The notes: a model not told the origin generated them from the sequence alone. A DNA stretch of 64,000 bases from Isoetes taiwanensis (GCA_021234155.1 JAJEKV010000042.1:2295257-2359256); one strand, 5' to 3'. Counted from the stretch's first letter, positions 39,481 to 47,551 are shown. Numbers and translations are program-made.

Positions 39481-40674
39481 ATGGCACGGACGAAACAGAC
39501 TGCCCGCAAGGTTATGCCACCCGGTTATGTGAGCGCCCAGGAGCGAGCCGTCCGACAGAAGGCCAAACGGAGGCAAGTGTGCATCGGGGAAGAGGAGGCA
39601 CCGGTTGAACCACCTAACCCTAACCCTGAAGATCAGGAACAGGTATCGGAGCACCTTGACTGGGAGACGGACGCGGCGGCGGAACTGCGGAGGGAGCTGG
39701 AGAGGGAGATCTTCGGGGATGATGAGGAACCAGAGCCGGAACCGAAGAAGGCGAAGAGGAAAAGAGAAGAAGGCGAGCCGAAGAAATCCAAGGCGGAGCG
39801 TCGGAAGGAAAAGGAAGAGCGAAGAAAGAGGAGGGAGGAGAAGGAACAGAGAAGGGAAGAAAGGAGGAAGCGCAAGGAGGAGCGGGAGAGGGTGAGAGCG
39901 GAAAAAGGTAAGGACCCGGAGGTGCCGGCGGAGAAACCGAAGAAAAAGAAGACACCGGCCGCGGGAGTGACCATACAGGAGCCGGATCCTGAGAAGCCCC
40001 CATCTTCGTCCGACTCCGAACCTGAGGAGGGAGCGGGAGGACACGAACCAGGAGAGACTTCGGGGCCTTCAAACCCAATACCGGAGGATGAAGATCATGT
40101 GGCTAATGCCCCGCCCTATCCTAAATGGCCGTCGCCGAAGCACCCCAGCGACAGCACCAAGAAACCAAGGCCGCAAAGGGAGTCTTACGTGCTGAAACGG
40201 GATTTGAAGTACCGGAAGGAGCTAAAGGAGTATACTGCGTACATGAAAATGCACGAAGAATACTCCAAATACTATGAAGAACACAGAGTGAAGACCATTG
40301 AGGGAGGTCGGCCAACGAAGAAGAACACATTGAAGCCCCCACCGGAACAGCCAACCCCTCCGAAGAAGCCGATGAAAAGGCCGGCGGACTCAAAATTCGC
40401 GAGGGCGGCCCAGGAAATCAAGCACTTCCAGCAGAGCTACGGCTTCCTTATTCCCCAAGCTTCCTTTGCACGTCTGACGAGGGAGATTTTGCAGGAGTTC
40501 GACCCAACCAAGCGGGTCACGGACGACATGCTGCTCGCACTGCAGGAGGCGTCGGAGCAGCACATCGTACATTACTTCGAAGACTCTGTTGCGTGTGCTC
40601 AACACGCAAAGAGAGTGACTTGTATGCCCAAAGATATTAGACTAGCTCAATTTATTAAGAAGGAGGGCCCTTGA
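39481..40674 (+). CDS. Retrotransposon-borne extended histone H3 (397 aa)
   Basis: Residues 1-10 are MARTKQTARK, identical to histone H3 through Lys9; Ser10 is replaced by Val. Residues ~11-80 are mixed, with an acidic patch (EEEAPVEP, EIFGDDEEPEPEP). Residues ~85-160 are an almost pure Lys/Arg/Glu run, probably a single long helix with nuclear-localisation potential. Residues ~160-305 are Pro/Ser/Lys-rich. The last 87 residues (about 311-397) align without a gap to H3 positions 49-135 (hand count against remembered canonical H3: about 42 of 87 identical). They keep RLTREILQEF, LALQEASEQ, FED, CAQHAKRVT and MPKDIRLA, including Arg83, Cys110, His113, Lys115 and Lys122. Loop 1 has no insertion, so it is H3-like and not CENP-A-like. 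Lys56 and Lys64 are Gln, Lys79 is Asp. Ordinary H3 is 135 residues, so the ~295-residue insert is exceptional. No introns; Kozak-like AAGCATGG start. Function is inferred: nucleosome incorporation, chromatin tethering or tail mimicry. Confidence 0.93.
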   Translation: MARTKQTARKVMPPGYVSAQERAVRQKAKRRQVCIGEEEAPVEPPNPNPEDQEQVSEHLDWETDAAAELRRELEREIFGDDEEPEPEPKKAKRKREEGEPKKSKAERRKEKEERRKRREEKEQRREERRKRKEERERVRAEKGKDPEVPAEKPKKKKTPAAGVTIQEPDPEKPPSSSDSEPEEGAGGHEPGETSGPSNPIPEDEDHVANAPPYPKWPSPKHPSDSTKKPRPQRESYVLKRDLKYRKELKEYTAYMKMHEEYSKYYEEHRVKTIEGGRPTKKNTLKPPPEQPTPPKKPMKRPADSKFARAAQEIKHFQQSYGFLIPQASFARLTREILQEFDPTKRVTDDMLLALQEASEQHIVHYFEDSVACAQHAKRVTCMPKDIRLAQFIKKEGP

Positions 40675-40816
40675 ACTATTGTAAATGACCTTTTCTTTGG
40701 TATAAGTCTATAGTTTTGATAAATAAATAAGTTAAATCGAGTTTAAATAGGATGTATTGCCGAAATCTATACTTAGAAATAGCAAAGTTTGGAACAAACC
40801 AGGCATTTTGATCCCA

Positions 40817-40886
40817 CCCCTCACAGAGTGCGCCCCAACCCATTCGGTTTGCAAACCGATCCCACCCTGGCGCACTGTGTGAGTGG
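40817..40886 (+). repeat. Stem-loop repeat 3 (70 nt)
   Basis: Outer arms as in repeat 1. The inner CGGTTT/AAACCG arms form a perfect short palindrome around GC. It begins 142 bp after the H3 stop codon. Confidence 0.9.
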
Positions 40887-41021
40887 TTGAGCATGGTTTG
40901 GTGCCAAATCTTGCCTGAATACAGAAAGTAGGTATACTATTCGACCTAGCTCACCCTAGTTAGTAGGAATTGACCCCTAGTCTGTCCAAATTGACCAACG
41001 CCGAGTCAAATGGAGCTTCAC

Positions 41022-41091
41022 CCCCTCACAGAGTGCGCCCAGACCCATTTGGTTTGGAATCCGATTCCACCCTGGCGCACTGTGTGAGTGG
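41022..41091 (+). repeat. Stem-loop repeat 4 (70 nt)
   Basis: Outer arms as in repeat 1. The inner pairing is different: GGAAT/ATTCC. It starts 205 bp after repeat 3. Confidence 0.88.
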
Positions 41092-41226
41092 TCGAACCCC
41101 AAACTCGACCACAACTTGCCCAAATAAGGCGAGTAAAGGCTCAATCCTATCTATCTCGATGAGATATCCAGGATTATATCCTTAGTTCTCTAGTTTAGCA
41201 TCATTAGTGACCTAAACAGCAGCCCA

Positions 41227-41297
41227 CCCCTCACAGAGTGCGCCCCAACCAGTTCGGTTTGCAAACCGATCCCACCTGGCGCCTTTGTGGTGAGTGG
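41227..41297 (+). repeat. Stem-loop repeat 5 (71 nt), 3' arm diverged
   Basis: The 5' arm and inner CGGTTT/AAACCG are as in repeat 3. The outer 3' arm has changed (GGCGCCTTTGTGGTGAGTGG), which weakens the outer stem. It starts 205 bp after repeat 4. Confidence 0.85.
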
Positions 41298-41446
41298 TCA
41301 CGTCGAATTGATCCAAGTTGTCCTTAGGACGAACCAAAATCATTGCTTAGGGACCCTTAGGAGCATTTCCAAGCTCGGTTAGCCTATAAATCATACCTCT
41401 AGACCCTAGAAAGTCGAGAATTGTAAACCTAAAAATTTTCCCAAAA

Positions 41447-41466
41447 TTAGGGTTTTGCCTATAAAG
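41447..41466 (+). promoter_or_regulatory. Internal telo-box and TATA box before ORF2
   Basis: TTAGGGTTT (41447-41455) and TATAAAG (41460-41466) lie about 110 bp before an ATG at 41574. This is the third occurrence of the TATA/telo-box pair in the element. Confidence 0.45.
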
Positions 41467-41608
41467 GGAACCCAAGTGTCATTTTAGCCTTCCAACCTCG
41501 CTCTGCTCCAAGCCGATTTCCACGATCCTTAGGGCGCTTGACATCATCTGTCATCCCCGGCTCCTCACCGCCTATGGCCACTTCTTCATTCAAGCGATGG
41601 TGCGGTAG

Positions 41609-43087
41609 CCCACGGCTCATGGTGAAGGCGACATCGAATCTGTCTTCAGTGTCTTCCGAAGGGAACTTGACATTGAGGCTACCATCAACGCCACTCCCTT
41701 CTACCAAAACATTATGTCTGAGTTCCATGCCAAGATAGGACCCTTTTTGGTAGAACTCCCACCTTGTGTAGGGTATTTTGCACCTAACACTGCCCTCAAG
41801 TCAGCCCTGCAAGATATCCCAAATGTAGATAAGTACTTAGAGAATAAAGCAGTCCGCCTTCCCAATTACATGTCCATCTCTGTCAATAGGAGGAGGTACT
41901 TCTCCTATCAAAGACATTTTGTAGCCATCTTTCTATCTCTTCGGGGTCAAACCCGGATAGGGGAACCCTCGATTCGGCCTTTAGAAGTTGAACCCATAGC
42001 CATGGCCGCAGCAGAGAAGGAACGGATGCGACTCGAGTACGAGCAAGAAGAAGAGGAGGAGGATGAATACGAGTCAGACCCGGAAGACCTGGATCTAGAA
42101 CAGGAGAGGCAGCAAGCAGAACAGCAGATCCAAAGCTTCGAAGAGGGACTGAGAGCAACAAGAAGAGCCCCACCACCAGGGCAGGGCATTACAAGCTTGA
42201 CGCCGGTGTTCATAGCAGGCGAAGCATATCTAACCCTTCACGATATCAAGAATCTTCCACAGTGTCGCGACAGAGGTCTTAGGGTAGATGAGATTCTGCA
42301 TCTCCTACGACAGCAAGCGGACCTCGACGACTTCATTGATCGAGAAGCTCAGGACTTCCCTATCAGCATTAGTGAAGCCAGAACCTTCACCGGCGAGACG
42401 TCATCAGATATAGAAGCTTACGCAGGTATCAGACAGATGATGGCCGAAAGGGAATTGCCCTCGGAAGAGGAGTTCATGGCGATTCAGGAACAAATGGGCA
42501 TCAAGGGCAAGTCCACATCAGTATTATTACCGGGCTCGCCAACACCCATCCTGAAGCAACATGGAGGCAGTATCAACCTAAGAAGGCTGGTGCACCAAGA
42601 CTTCAGAGAGCTAGAGGAGATACCAGTGGACGACTTCGCGGGAAGGCACAGGGCAACTTCCTCGTCTGCCGAAGAAACAGGGCATGACAAAGCACTCAGA
42701 TACTACCTGCCGTTGCTGCTAGACGGAAGAATAGCGGTTATTCACCGCCAATTTAGCCCAAGAGGTGAAGAAGGGGTCTTTATGCTTATCGCCCTCTCAG
42801 GGTTTGGACACCATGCTCGATTAGCTTCAAACATCGATCATGTTGTCCTGATCAAGAGAGCGATTGCATTGACCATCTTCGACTTTGCAATCCCTTGTAG
42901 GCGGCAGGGCAGATTGGCAGTAACAGCTGCGTATACATCAGATAGGAGAATTGAAGACATGGAGGCAGCACTCCAAGGAGGAACGACAACAAATATTCTC
43001 AGGAACTTAACAGGGTCATTAGGTACGGCCCAAGTGAAGAAATTTTTGGAGGACCACCCTGACTACCTCAAGAAATTTCAAGAGTAG
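41609..43087 (+). CDS. Unrecognised accessory ORF2 of the chromovirus (at least 457 aa)
   Basis: The first in-frame ATG is at 41714 (457 codons), but the frame is open and coding-like back to a TAG at 41606. An ATG at 41574 in another frame would give a more natural N-terminus, so a small frameshift near 41600 is likely. Visible features: an N-terminal ~90 residues with aromatic and basic character; a Glu/Asp-rich stretch at ~110-130 (EQEEEEEDEYESDPEDLDLE); a Gln/Glu/Arg helix; a central helical region (LRVDEILHLLRQQADLDDFI); and a C-terminal third with hydrophobic strands and a helix (HVVLIKRAIALTIFDFAIPC). No match to gag, envelope, protease or histone folds is evident. It sits 83 nt before the gag ORF. 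The acidic stretch is compatible with histone binding, but that is speculation. Confidence 0.7.
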   Translation, partial: PTAHGEGDIESVFSVFRRELDIEATINATPFYQNIMSEFHAKIGPFLVELPPCVGYFAPNTALKSALQDIPNVDKYLENKAVRLPNYMSISVNRRRYFSYQRHFVAIFLSLRGQTRIGEPSIRPLEVEPIAMAAAEKERMRLEYEQEEEEEDEYESDPEDLDLEQERQQAEQQIQSFEEGLRATRRAPPPGQGITSLTPVFIAGEAYLTLHDIKNLPQCRDRGLRVDEILHLLRQQADLDDFIDREAQDFPISISEARTFTGETSSDIEAYAGIRQMMAERELPSEEEFMAIQEQMGIKGKSTSVLLPGSPTPILKQHGGSINLRRLVHQDFRELEEIPVDDFAGRHRATSSSAEETGHDKALRYYLPLLLDGRIAVIHRQFSPRGEEGVFMLIALSGFGHHARLASNIDHVVLIKRAIALTIFDFAIPCRRQGRLAVTAAYTSDRRIEDMEAALQGGTTTNILRNLTGSLGTAQVKKFLEDHPDYLKKFQE

Positions 43088-43170
43088 AAGTTTATTAATT
43101 TGCATGTAAAAGTTTAGTATATATATGAATATAATATATATCTCTTTTTGTATATAATTGTTCCCTCAAA

Positions 43171-44877
43171 TTGTTTAAACAAGTAAAGCAACGTAACACA
43201 AAACAAGAACTAATGACCAGAATGTACTCTAATGTGCATGCAGCTAGAGTACCTAGAAACCTTGATGAACACAGGCAGCGAGAACAAGAACATACCCCAC
43301 CAAGGCGCTTCCAGCCGAGGAATTTGCACCCAGAATTCGAAGCAGTAACACCGGAAGAGGAGCTATCCCAGATCAGATCGGACATCCACGACATAAGGGC
43401 ATTGTTAGCAGGGGTAGCAGCAATAGGAGGACAGGACCAGAATGTACCCTTGCCGGAAACACCAGCTGGCCGGACAGTGCAACAAAGGAAGAGAAGCAGA
43501 AGGAGAAGATCTCCTAGTTCGGGATCCTCGAGCTCCAGCTCAGATACAGACTCGGCATCAGAGGAGCAGGAAGAAGAGAGACGGGATCGCCGGCAGGATC
43601 CAAACCGTGACAGGGGCAGATCACAGACCGATTACCAGAAGAAAGTTGACTCCGCCCTTAGTAATGTGTGGAAAGCCAGAAAGTTAGAGCAGTTTTCAGG
43701 AGAAAACAGATCCGGAATGGAAGCAGAGGCGTGGCTGGACGAGATGAGTGAGTACGGCAACGCCTATGGCATGAAAGATAAAGATAAAGGCAGGGTAGCA
43801 ACAGCAAACCTCAAGGGAGCAGCCAGAATTTGGTGGAAGGGGTATGCTAAAGCTCACGGTCTGAGCAGGGACAGTTGCAAATTCAGGAAGTTCGCCAAGG
43901 CGTTCAAACATCATTATGTGCCAAGAGAACATAAGTGCAACATGATGCAACAGTTTTATAGGCTGCAACAGGGCAACAAATCAGTACAGAAATACACGGA
44001 AGAATTTATGAGACTAAGGCTTTATGTGCCAAAGTTGAGTGAAAAGCATGCGGTGGAAGGCTATATCGAGGGGTTGAACGACGAGATCCGCAAGCTTGTA
44101 AGGGCAATAAACCCGAAGTCTGTGTCAGAGGCAGAAGCAAAGGCCATAAGTTTGCAAGGAACAGGACCGCAAGAGCATGCACCAAGGCAGCAATATTTCC
44201 AGGATAAGGGGAAGGGCACAGGAGGCTATAGCCCAAGGGCGGCAAGCCCAGTAGCTAGCAAGACGCAGTACAACTCAAATTATGGGAAGCAAGGCAACAC
44301 AAGTGGTGGCAAGCAGGAAAGAAAACAGGTAAGCTTCAAGGAGCAAGGAGCCAGGTCTAACTATTCCCAAGCAGTGAGGCAATTTCCGCAGTCCATTCCC
44401 AAGGAGAAAAAGCAGGAGTGTATAGAAAAGCAGCTATGTTTCAGATGCTTCCAGCCAGGGCATAGAACCAACAATTGCCCCCTGATAATGAATGCGGCAT
44501 TGGCAGAACTGGGATGGGAGACACCTTCGGACGCAGACGACGACGAAGCACGAGACTACATCCATGGTGAGTGTCACATTTTTCGCGGACTATTGATACT
44601 GAGAAATGCAGAAAGTCAGTATAAGGTGATCTCAACGACCGGGAAAGCCCAAGAGAAATCCTTTATAGTATTGATAGACTCAGGGAGCAGTCACAACTTT
44701 GCATCCCCTAGGATGGTAAGCATGTTGAAGCTAAAGCCGCTAAAGTCCAAGCCCAGGCCAGTCGTGTTAGCCAATGGAGCAGTTAGGCATACAGCAGGGA
44801 AGAGAATAAACTTCAATGTAGACTTGCGGGCGTTAATGTTGCATTGGGGGCGAAGTCATGAATATAGGCAAGTATGA
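43171..44877 (+). CDS. gag: Gag with zinc knuckle and protease start
   Basis: 568 codons from ATG. After a basic/Ser-rich N-terminal region (RSRRRRSPSSGSSSSSSDTD) comes a Ty3-type capsid domain (about residues 165-330), with WKARKLEQFSGENRSGMEAE, AARIWWKGYAKAHG and YTEEFMRLRLYVPKL. A single CX2CX4HX4C knuckle (CFRCFQPGHRTNNC, about residue 420) follows. The protease active site is at DSGSSHNF, about residue 500. The frame stops at 44877, where the continuation GMEYLGPAGAIIDC is found in another frame from 44858, so a frameshift cuts the protease C-terminus. Gag forms the particle and binds element RNA. Confidence 0.9.
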   Translation: MFKQVKQRNTKQELMTRMYSNVHAARVPRNLDEHRQREQEHTPPRRFQPRNLHPEFEAVTPEEELSQIRSDIHDIRALLAGVAAIGGQDQNVPLPETPAGRTVQQRKRSRRRRSPSSGSSSSSSDTDSASEEQEEERRDRRQDPNRDRGRSQTDYQKKVDSALSNVWKARKLEQFSGENRSGMEAEAWLDEMSEYGNAYGMKDKDKGRVATANLKGAARIWWKGYAKAHGLSRDSCKFRKFAKAFKHHYVPREHKCNMMQQFYRLQQGNKSVQKYTEEFMRLRLYVPKLSEKHAVEGYIEGLNDEIRKLVRAINPKSVSEAEAKAISLQGTGPQEHAPRQQYFQDKGKGTGGYSPRAASPVASKTQYNSNYGKQGNTSGGKQERKQVSFKEQGARSNYSQAVRQFPQSIPKEKKQECIEKQLCFRCFQPGHRTNNCPLIMNAALAELGWETPSDADDDEARDYIHGECHIFRGLLILRNAESQYKVISTTGKAQEKSFIVLIDSGSSHNFASPRMVSMLKLKPLKSKPRPVVLANGAVRHTAGKRINFNVDLRALMLHWGRSHEYRQV

Positions 44878-45628
44878 TCCGATTATTGGAATGGAATATC
44901 TTGGACCAGCAGGAGCAATCATCGATTGTGGGAAGCGTAAAGGTGACCTTAACAACTCAGAGGGCAAGGTCATCGAGATCGCAGGTAAAAAAGTAACCCC
45001 AATCATGCAATGCATGAGTAGTGAAAAATTGCTTAAGTGCATAAGAAAGCAGCAAGTGGCCTATCTCCTTAAGCTTGAGCTCGAAGATCGAGTGAGCCTG
45101 GGAGAGAAATAAAGAGATCAAAGAACCTAGCAAGCTCCCCAGACCAATAGCAAAGTTGATCGAGGAATTTCATGACTTGTTTCTCGATGAGATTAAGCGA
45201 CTTCCAGCCCTATAGAGGAGTCGAGTGTGAAATAGCACTTGAACTGGGGCCGAAACCTACAAGCAAGGCACCTTATAGGATGTCAACCGAGGAGTTGACG
45301 GAGTTAAAGAAGCAATTGCAAGAATTGCTAGACCTAGGGTTCATAAGACCTAGTGTCTCCCCGTTCGACCCCTATTCTCTTTGTGAAGAAGAAGGATGGG
45401 AGCCTTAGGATGTGCATTGATTACCGCTTGGGTTAAATAAGCACACCATCAAAAATAAGTATGCCTTGCCTAGGTCGGATGACTTAATGGATCGATTCTG
45501 AGGGGAGCAAAGATCTTCTCCAAAATAGATCTCGGATCGGGGTATCACCGATTAGGATCAAAGAGGAAGACATCCATAAGGCGGCGTTCGGGACAAGATA
45601 TGGGCACTATGAGTTCACGTTATGCCCT
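44858..45628 (+). pseudogene. pol: Protease C-terminus and N-terminal half of reverse transcriptase, broken
   Basis: Pieces of the usual sequence lie in several frames: IIGMEYLGPAGAIIDC (44858-44945); LPx[15 protein letters not shown] then [20 protein letters not shown] (45205-45350); and CIDYR-LNKHTIKNKYALPR-like fragments around 45410-45480. Stops and frameshifts separate them. At least four lesions in about 800 bp contrast with the open ORFs on both sides. Confidence 0.8.
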
Positions 45629-47551
45629 TTGGATTGTCTAATGCTGACCACATTCATGAGGTTAATGAACGACGTCTTCCGCGAATTTTTAGATTCCTTC
45701 ATCATAGTCTTCTTCGACGATATCTTGGTGTACAGCAAGTCTGTGGAGGAGCACGCCCAACATTTGAAGAAGGTGCTTGAAAAGTTAAGAAGGCATCAAC
45801 TCTTTGCGAAGTTATCGAAGTGCCACTTCGCAACGGAAAGAGTGGAGTACTTGGGGCAAGTGATCACAGCAGAAGGCATTTCCACAGACCCTGCAAAGAT
45901 CGAAGCCGTGATCGGCTGGCCGGCACCTAAGAACACGCATGAAGTCAGGAGCTTCCTAGGCCTAGCAGGCTACTATAGAAGATTTGTGAAGAATTTTGCC
46001 AAGGTAGCAGCGCCATTAACGGATCTCACAAAAGGTGGGAAGATAAAAGATTGGGCATCTCATTGGCAAAACAAGGCCCAAAAAGCATTTGAGACACTAA
46101 AGGAAGCTTTGACGACGGCGCCAGTTTTGGTCTTGCCAGATCCGACTAAAGATAAGCTCGTAGCAACAGATGCTAGCAGGACAGCGACAGGCGCAGTCCT
46201 CATGCAGGAGGAAAGAGTAGTGGCCTATGATTCCAAGAAGTTGAACGACGCCGAAAGCAGCTACCCAACGCACGATCAAGAGCTCCTGGCCATAGTAAGG
46301 GCTTTAAGAATTTGGAGGCATTATCTACTGGGAAGAAAATTCCAGCTAGACACAGATCATCAAAGCCTTCAATACATATTTACGCAGCCGCTCCTCAATT
46401 TGAGGCAAAGGAGATGGATGGAATTCTTGGAAGAATATGACTTTGAGATAAGTTATAAGCCAGGGAAGCTCAACGTGGTTGCGGATGCCCTTTCCAGGAA
46501 GCCATTGGCAACAAGAATTCATTTAACGCGCCATATCAACACTCGTAGCGAGTTTGGTAAGAAGATTGAGGAAAAATTGCCGACGGACCTCGACTTCAAG
46601 GAAGTTTGGGCGAGCATTTCCAAAGAGGCCAGGACCGACAAGGAAAGGGAGATGTTCAGGCACTACAAGAAGGAGGGAAATTTGCTATACTATAAAAATA
46701 AATTGTGTGTGCCAAAATCTTCGGAAGTTAGAAAGCTTATCTTGAATGATACACACAATAGTCCCATAGCAGGGCATGCAGGGTTCATGAAGACATACTT
46801 CAAGATTAGAAGCAGTTATTATTGGCCCGGCATGAAGAAGGAAATAGCAAAATATATTAGAGAGTGCCAGATATGCCAACAGACAAAGGCGGAACAGCTC
46901 CGGATTCCAGGTGCCTTGGAACCATTGCCCGTACCCAACGCTAAATGGGAGGTAATAAGCATGGATTTCATTACAGGACTCCCAAGAACAGCAAGGGGCA
47001 AAGATGCCTTGATGGTGGTAGTAGATAAGTTGTCAAAGATGGCACACTTTGTGCCGTGCAGGACAACCGATACGGCATTAGACACGGCTAACCTATTTGT
47101 TAAGGAGATTTTTAGGCTCCATGGCATGCCGAGGGAGATAATCTCGGATAGAGACTCCAAGTTTATGAGCGCCTTTTGGCAGGACCTATTCACCACCATC
47201 CAGACAAAGCTTTCGATGAGCACGGCATATCATCCCCAAAGCGGATGGTCGACGGAGAGGACAAACAGGATCATCGAAGATATGTTAAGAAGCTATGTAT
47301 GGAACAAGCAATCCAAGTGGGATGATTTCATCCACTTAGTAGAGTTTGCATACAACAGCACCAAGCAGGAGTCATCGCAGATGAGCCCTTTTATGATTAA
47401 TTACGGGTATCAGTGTCTTACCCCGGATACTTGGCACAACCCTGTGTCCAAGGTGGAAGTCTCCCAGCAGATGCTTTCGGAAATGCAAGACTTGGTGGAG
47501 GAAGTGAGGATACCTCCTTGCAGCAAGAAGCAGGCAGAAAAGCATCGCTGA
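45629..47551 (+). CDS. pol: Reverse transcriptase C-half, RNase H and integrase
   Basis: 640 codons open. The RT catalytic box is IIVFFDDILVYSKS, with FxDD as in Ty3/gypsy. A thumb and connection with YLGQVITAEGIS and RSFLGLAGYYRRFVKNFAKV follow. RNase H has VATDASRTATGAVLMQ, with the catalytic Asp, plus a chain with TDHQSL. The integrase zinc-binding H..H..C..C reads NSPIAGHAGF...CQICQQTK. The core has D in ISMDFITGLP, D in ISDRDSKF and E in STERTNRII. The frame ends at 47551; a 1-nt frameshift near 47515 separates it from the chromodomain frame. The true N-terminus lies upstream in the broken region, and the ATG at 45629 is only the first in the open frame. Confidence 0.9.
   Translation: MDCLMLTTFMRLMNDVFREFLDSFIIVFFDDILVYSKSVEEHAQHLKKVLEKLRRHQLFAKLSKCHFATERVEYLGQVITAEGISTDPAKIEAVIGWPAPKNTHEVRSFLGLAGYYRRFVKNFAKVAAPLTDLTKGGKIKDWASHWQNKAQKAFETLKEALTTAPVLVLPDPTKDKLVATDASRTATGAVLMQEERVVAYDSKKLNDAESSYPTHDQELLAIVRALRIWRHYLLGRKFQLDTDHQSLQYIFTQPLLNLRQRRWMEFLEEYDFEISYKPGKLNVVADALSRKPLATRIHLTRHINTRSEFGKKIEEKLPTDLDFKEVWASISKEARTDKEREMFRHYKKEGNLLYYKNKLCVPKSSEVRKLILNDTHNSPIAGHAGFMKTYFKIRSSYYWPGMKKEIAKYIRECQICQQTKAEQLRIPGALEPLPVPNAKWEVISMDFITGLPRTARGKDALMVVVDKLSKMAHFVPCRTTDTALDTANLFVKEIFRLHGMPREIISDRDSKFMSAFWQDLFTTIQTKLSMSTAYHPQSGWSTERTNRIIEDMLRSYVWNKQSKWDDFIHLVEFAYNSTKQESSQMSPFMINYGYQCLTPDTWHNPVSKVEVSQQMLSEMQDLVEEVRIPPCSKKQAEKHR

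Noticed and set aside
39445-40044. A 199-codon minus-strand Leu/Arg/Phe-rich ORF and other antisense frames over the H3 ORF
   Set aside because: Composition is the mirror of the Lys/Glu-rich H3 linker on the plus strand; no independent support.
40414-40671. Centromeric H3 (CENH3) identity for the element's histone fold
   Set aside because: Loop 1 has the same length as ordinary H3 and the tail is canonical at residues 1-9, unlike CENH3.
38977-41297. CRISPR array for the regularly spaced repeats
   Set aside because: Only five copies, ~135 bp spacers interrupted by an ORF, long internal pairing, and a eukaryotic retroelement context.
40817-41297. Metazoan-type histone 3' stem-loop for the H3 mRNA
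   Set aside because: The hairpins are far longer than the 6 bp/4 nt histone stem-loop, occur upstream as well, and plants do not use that system.
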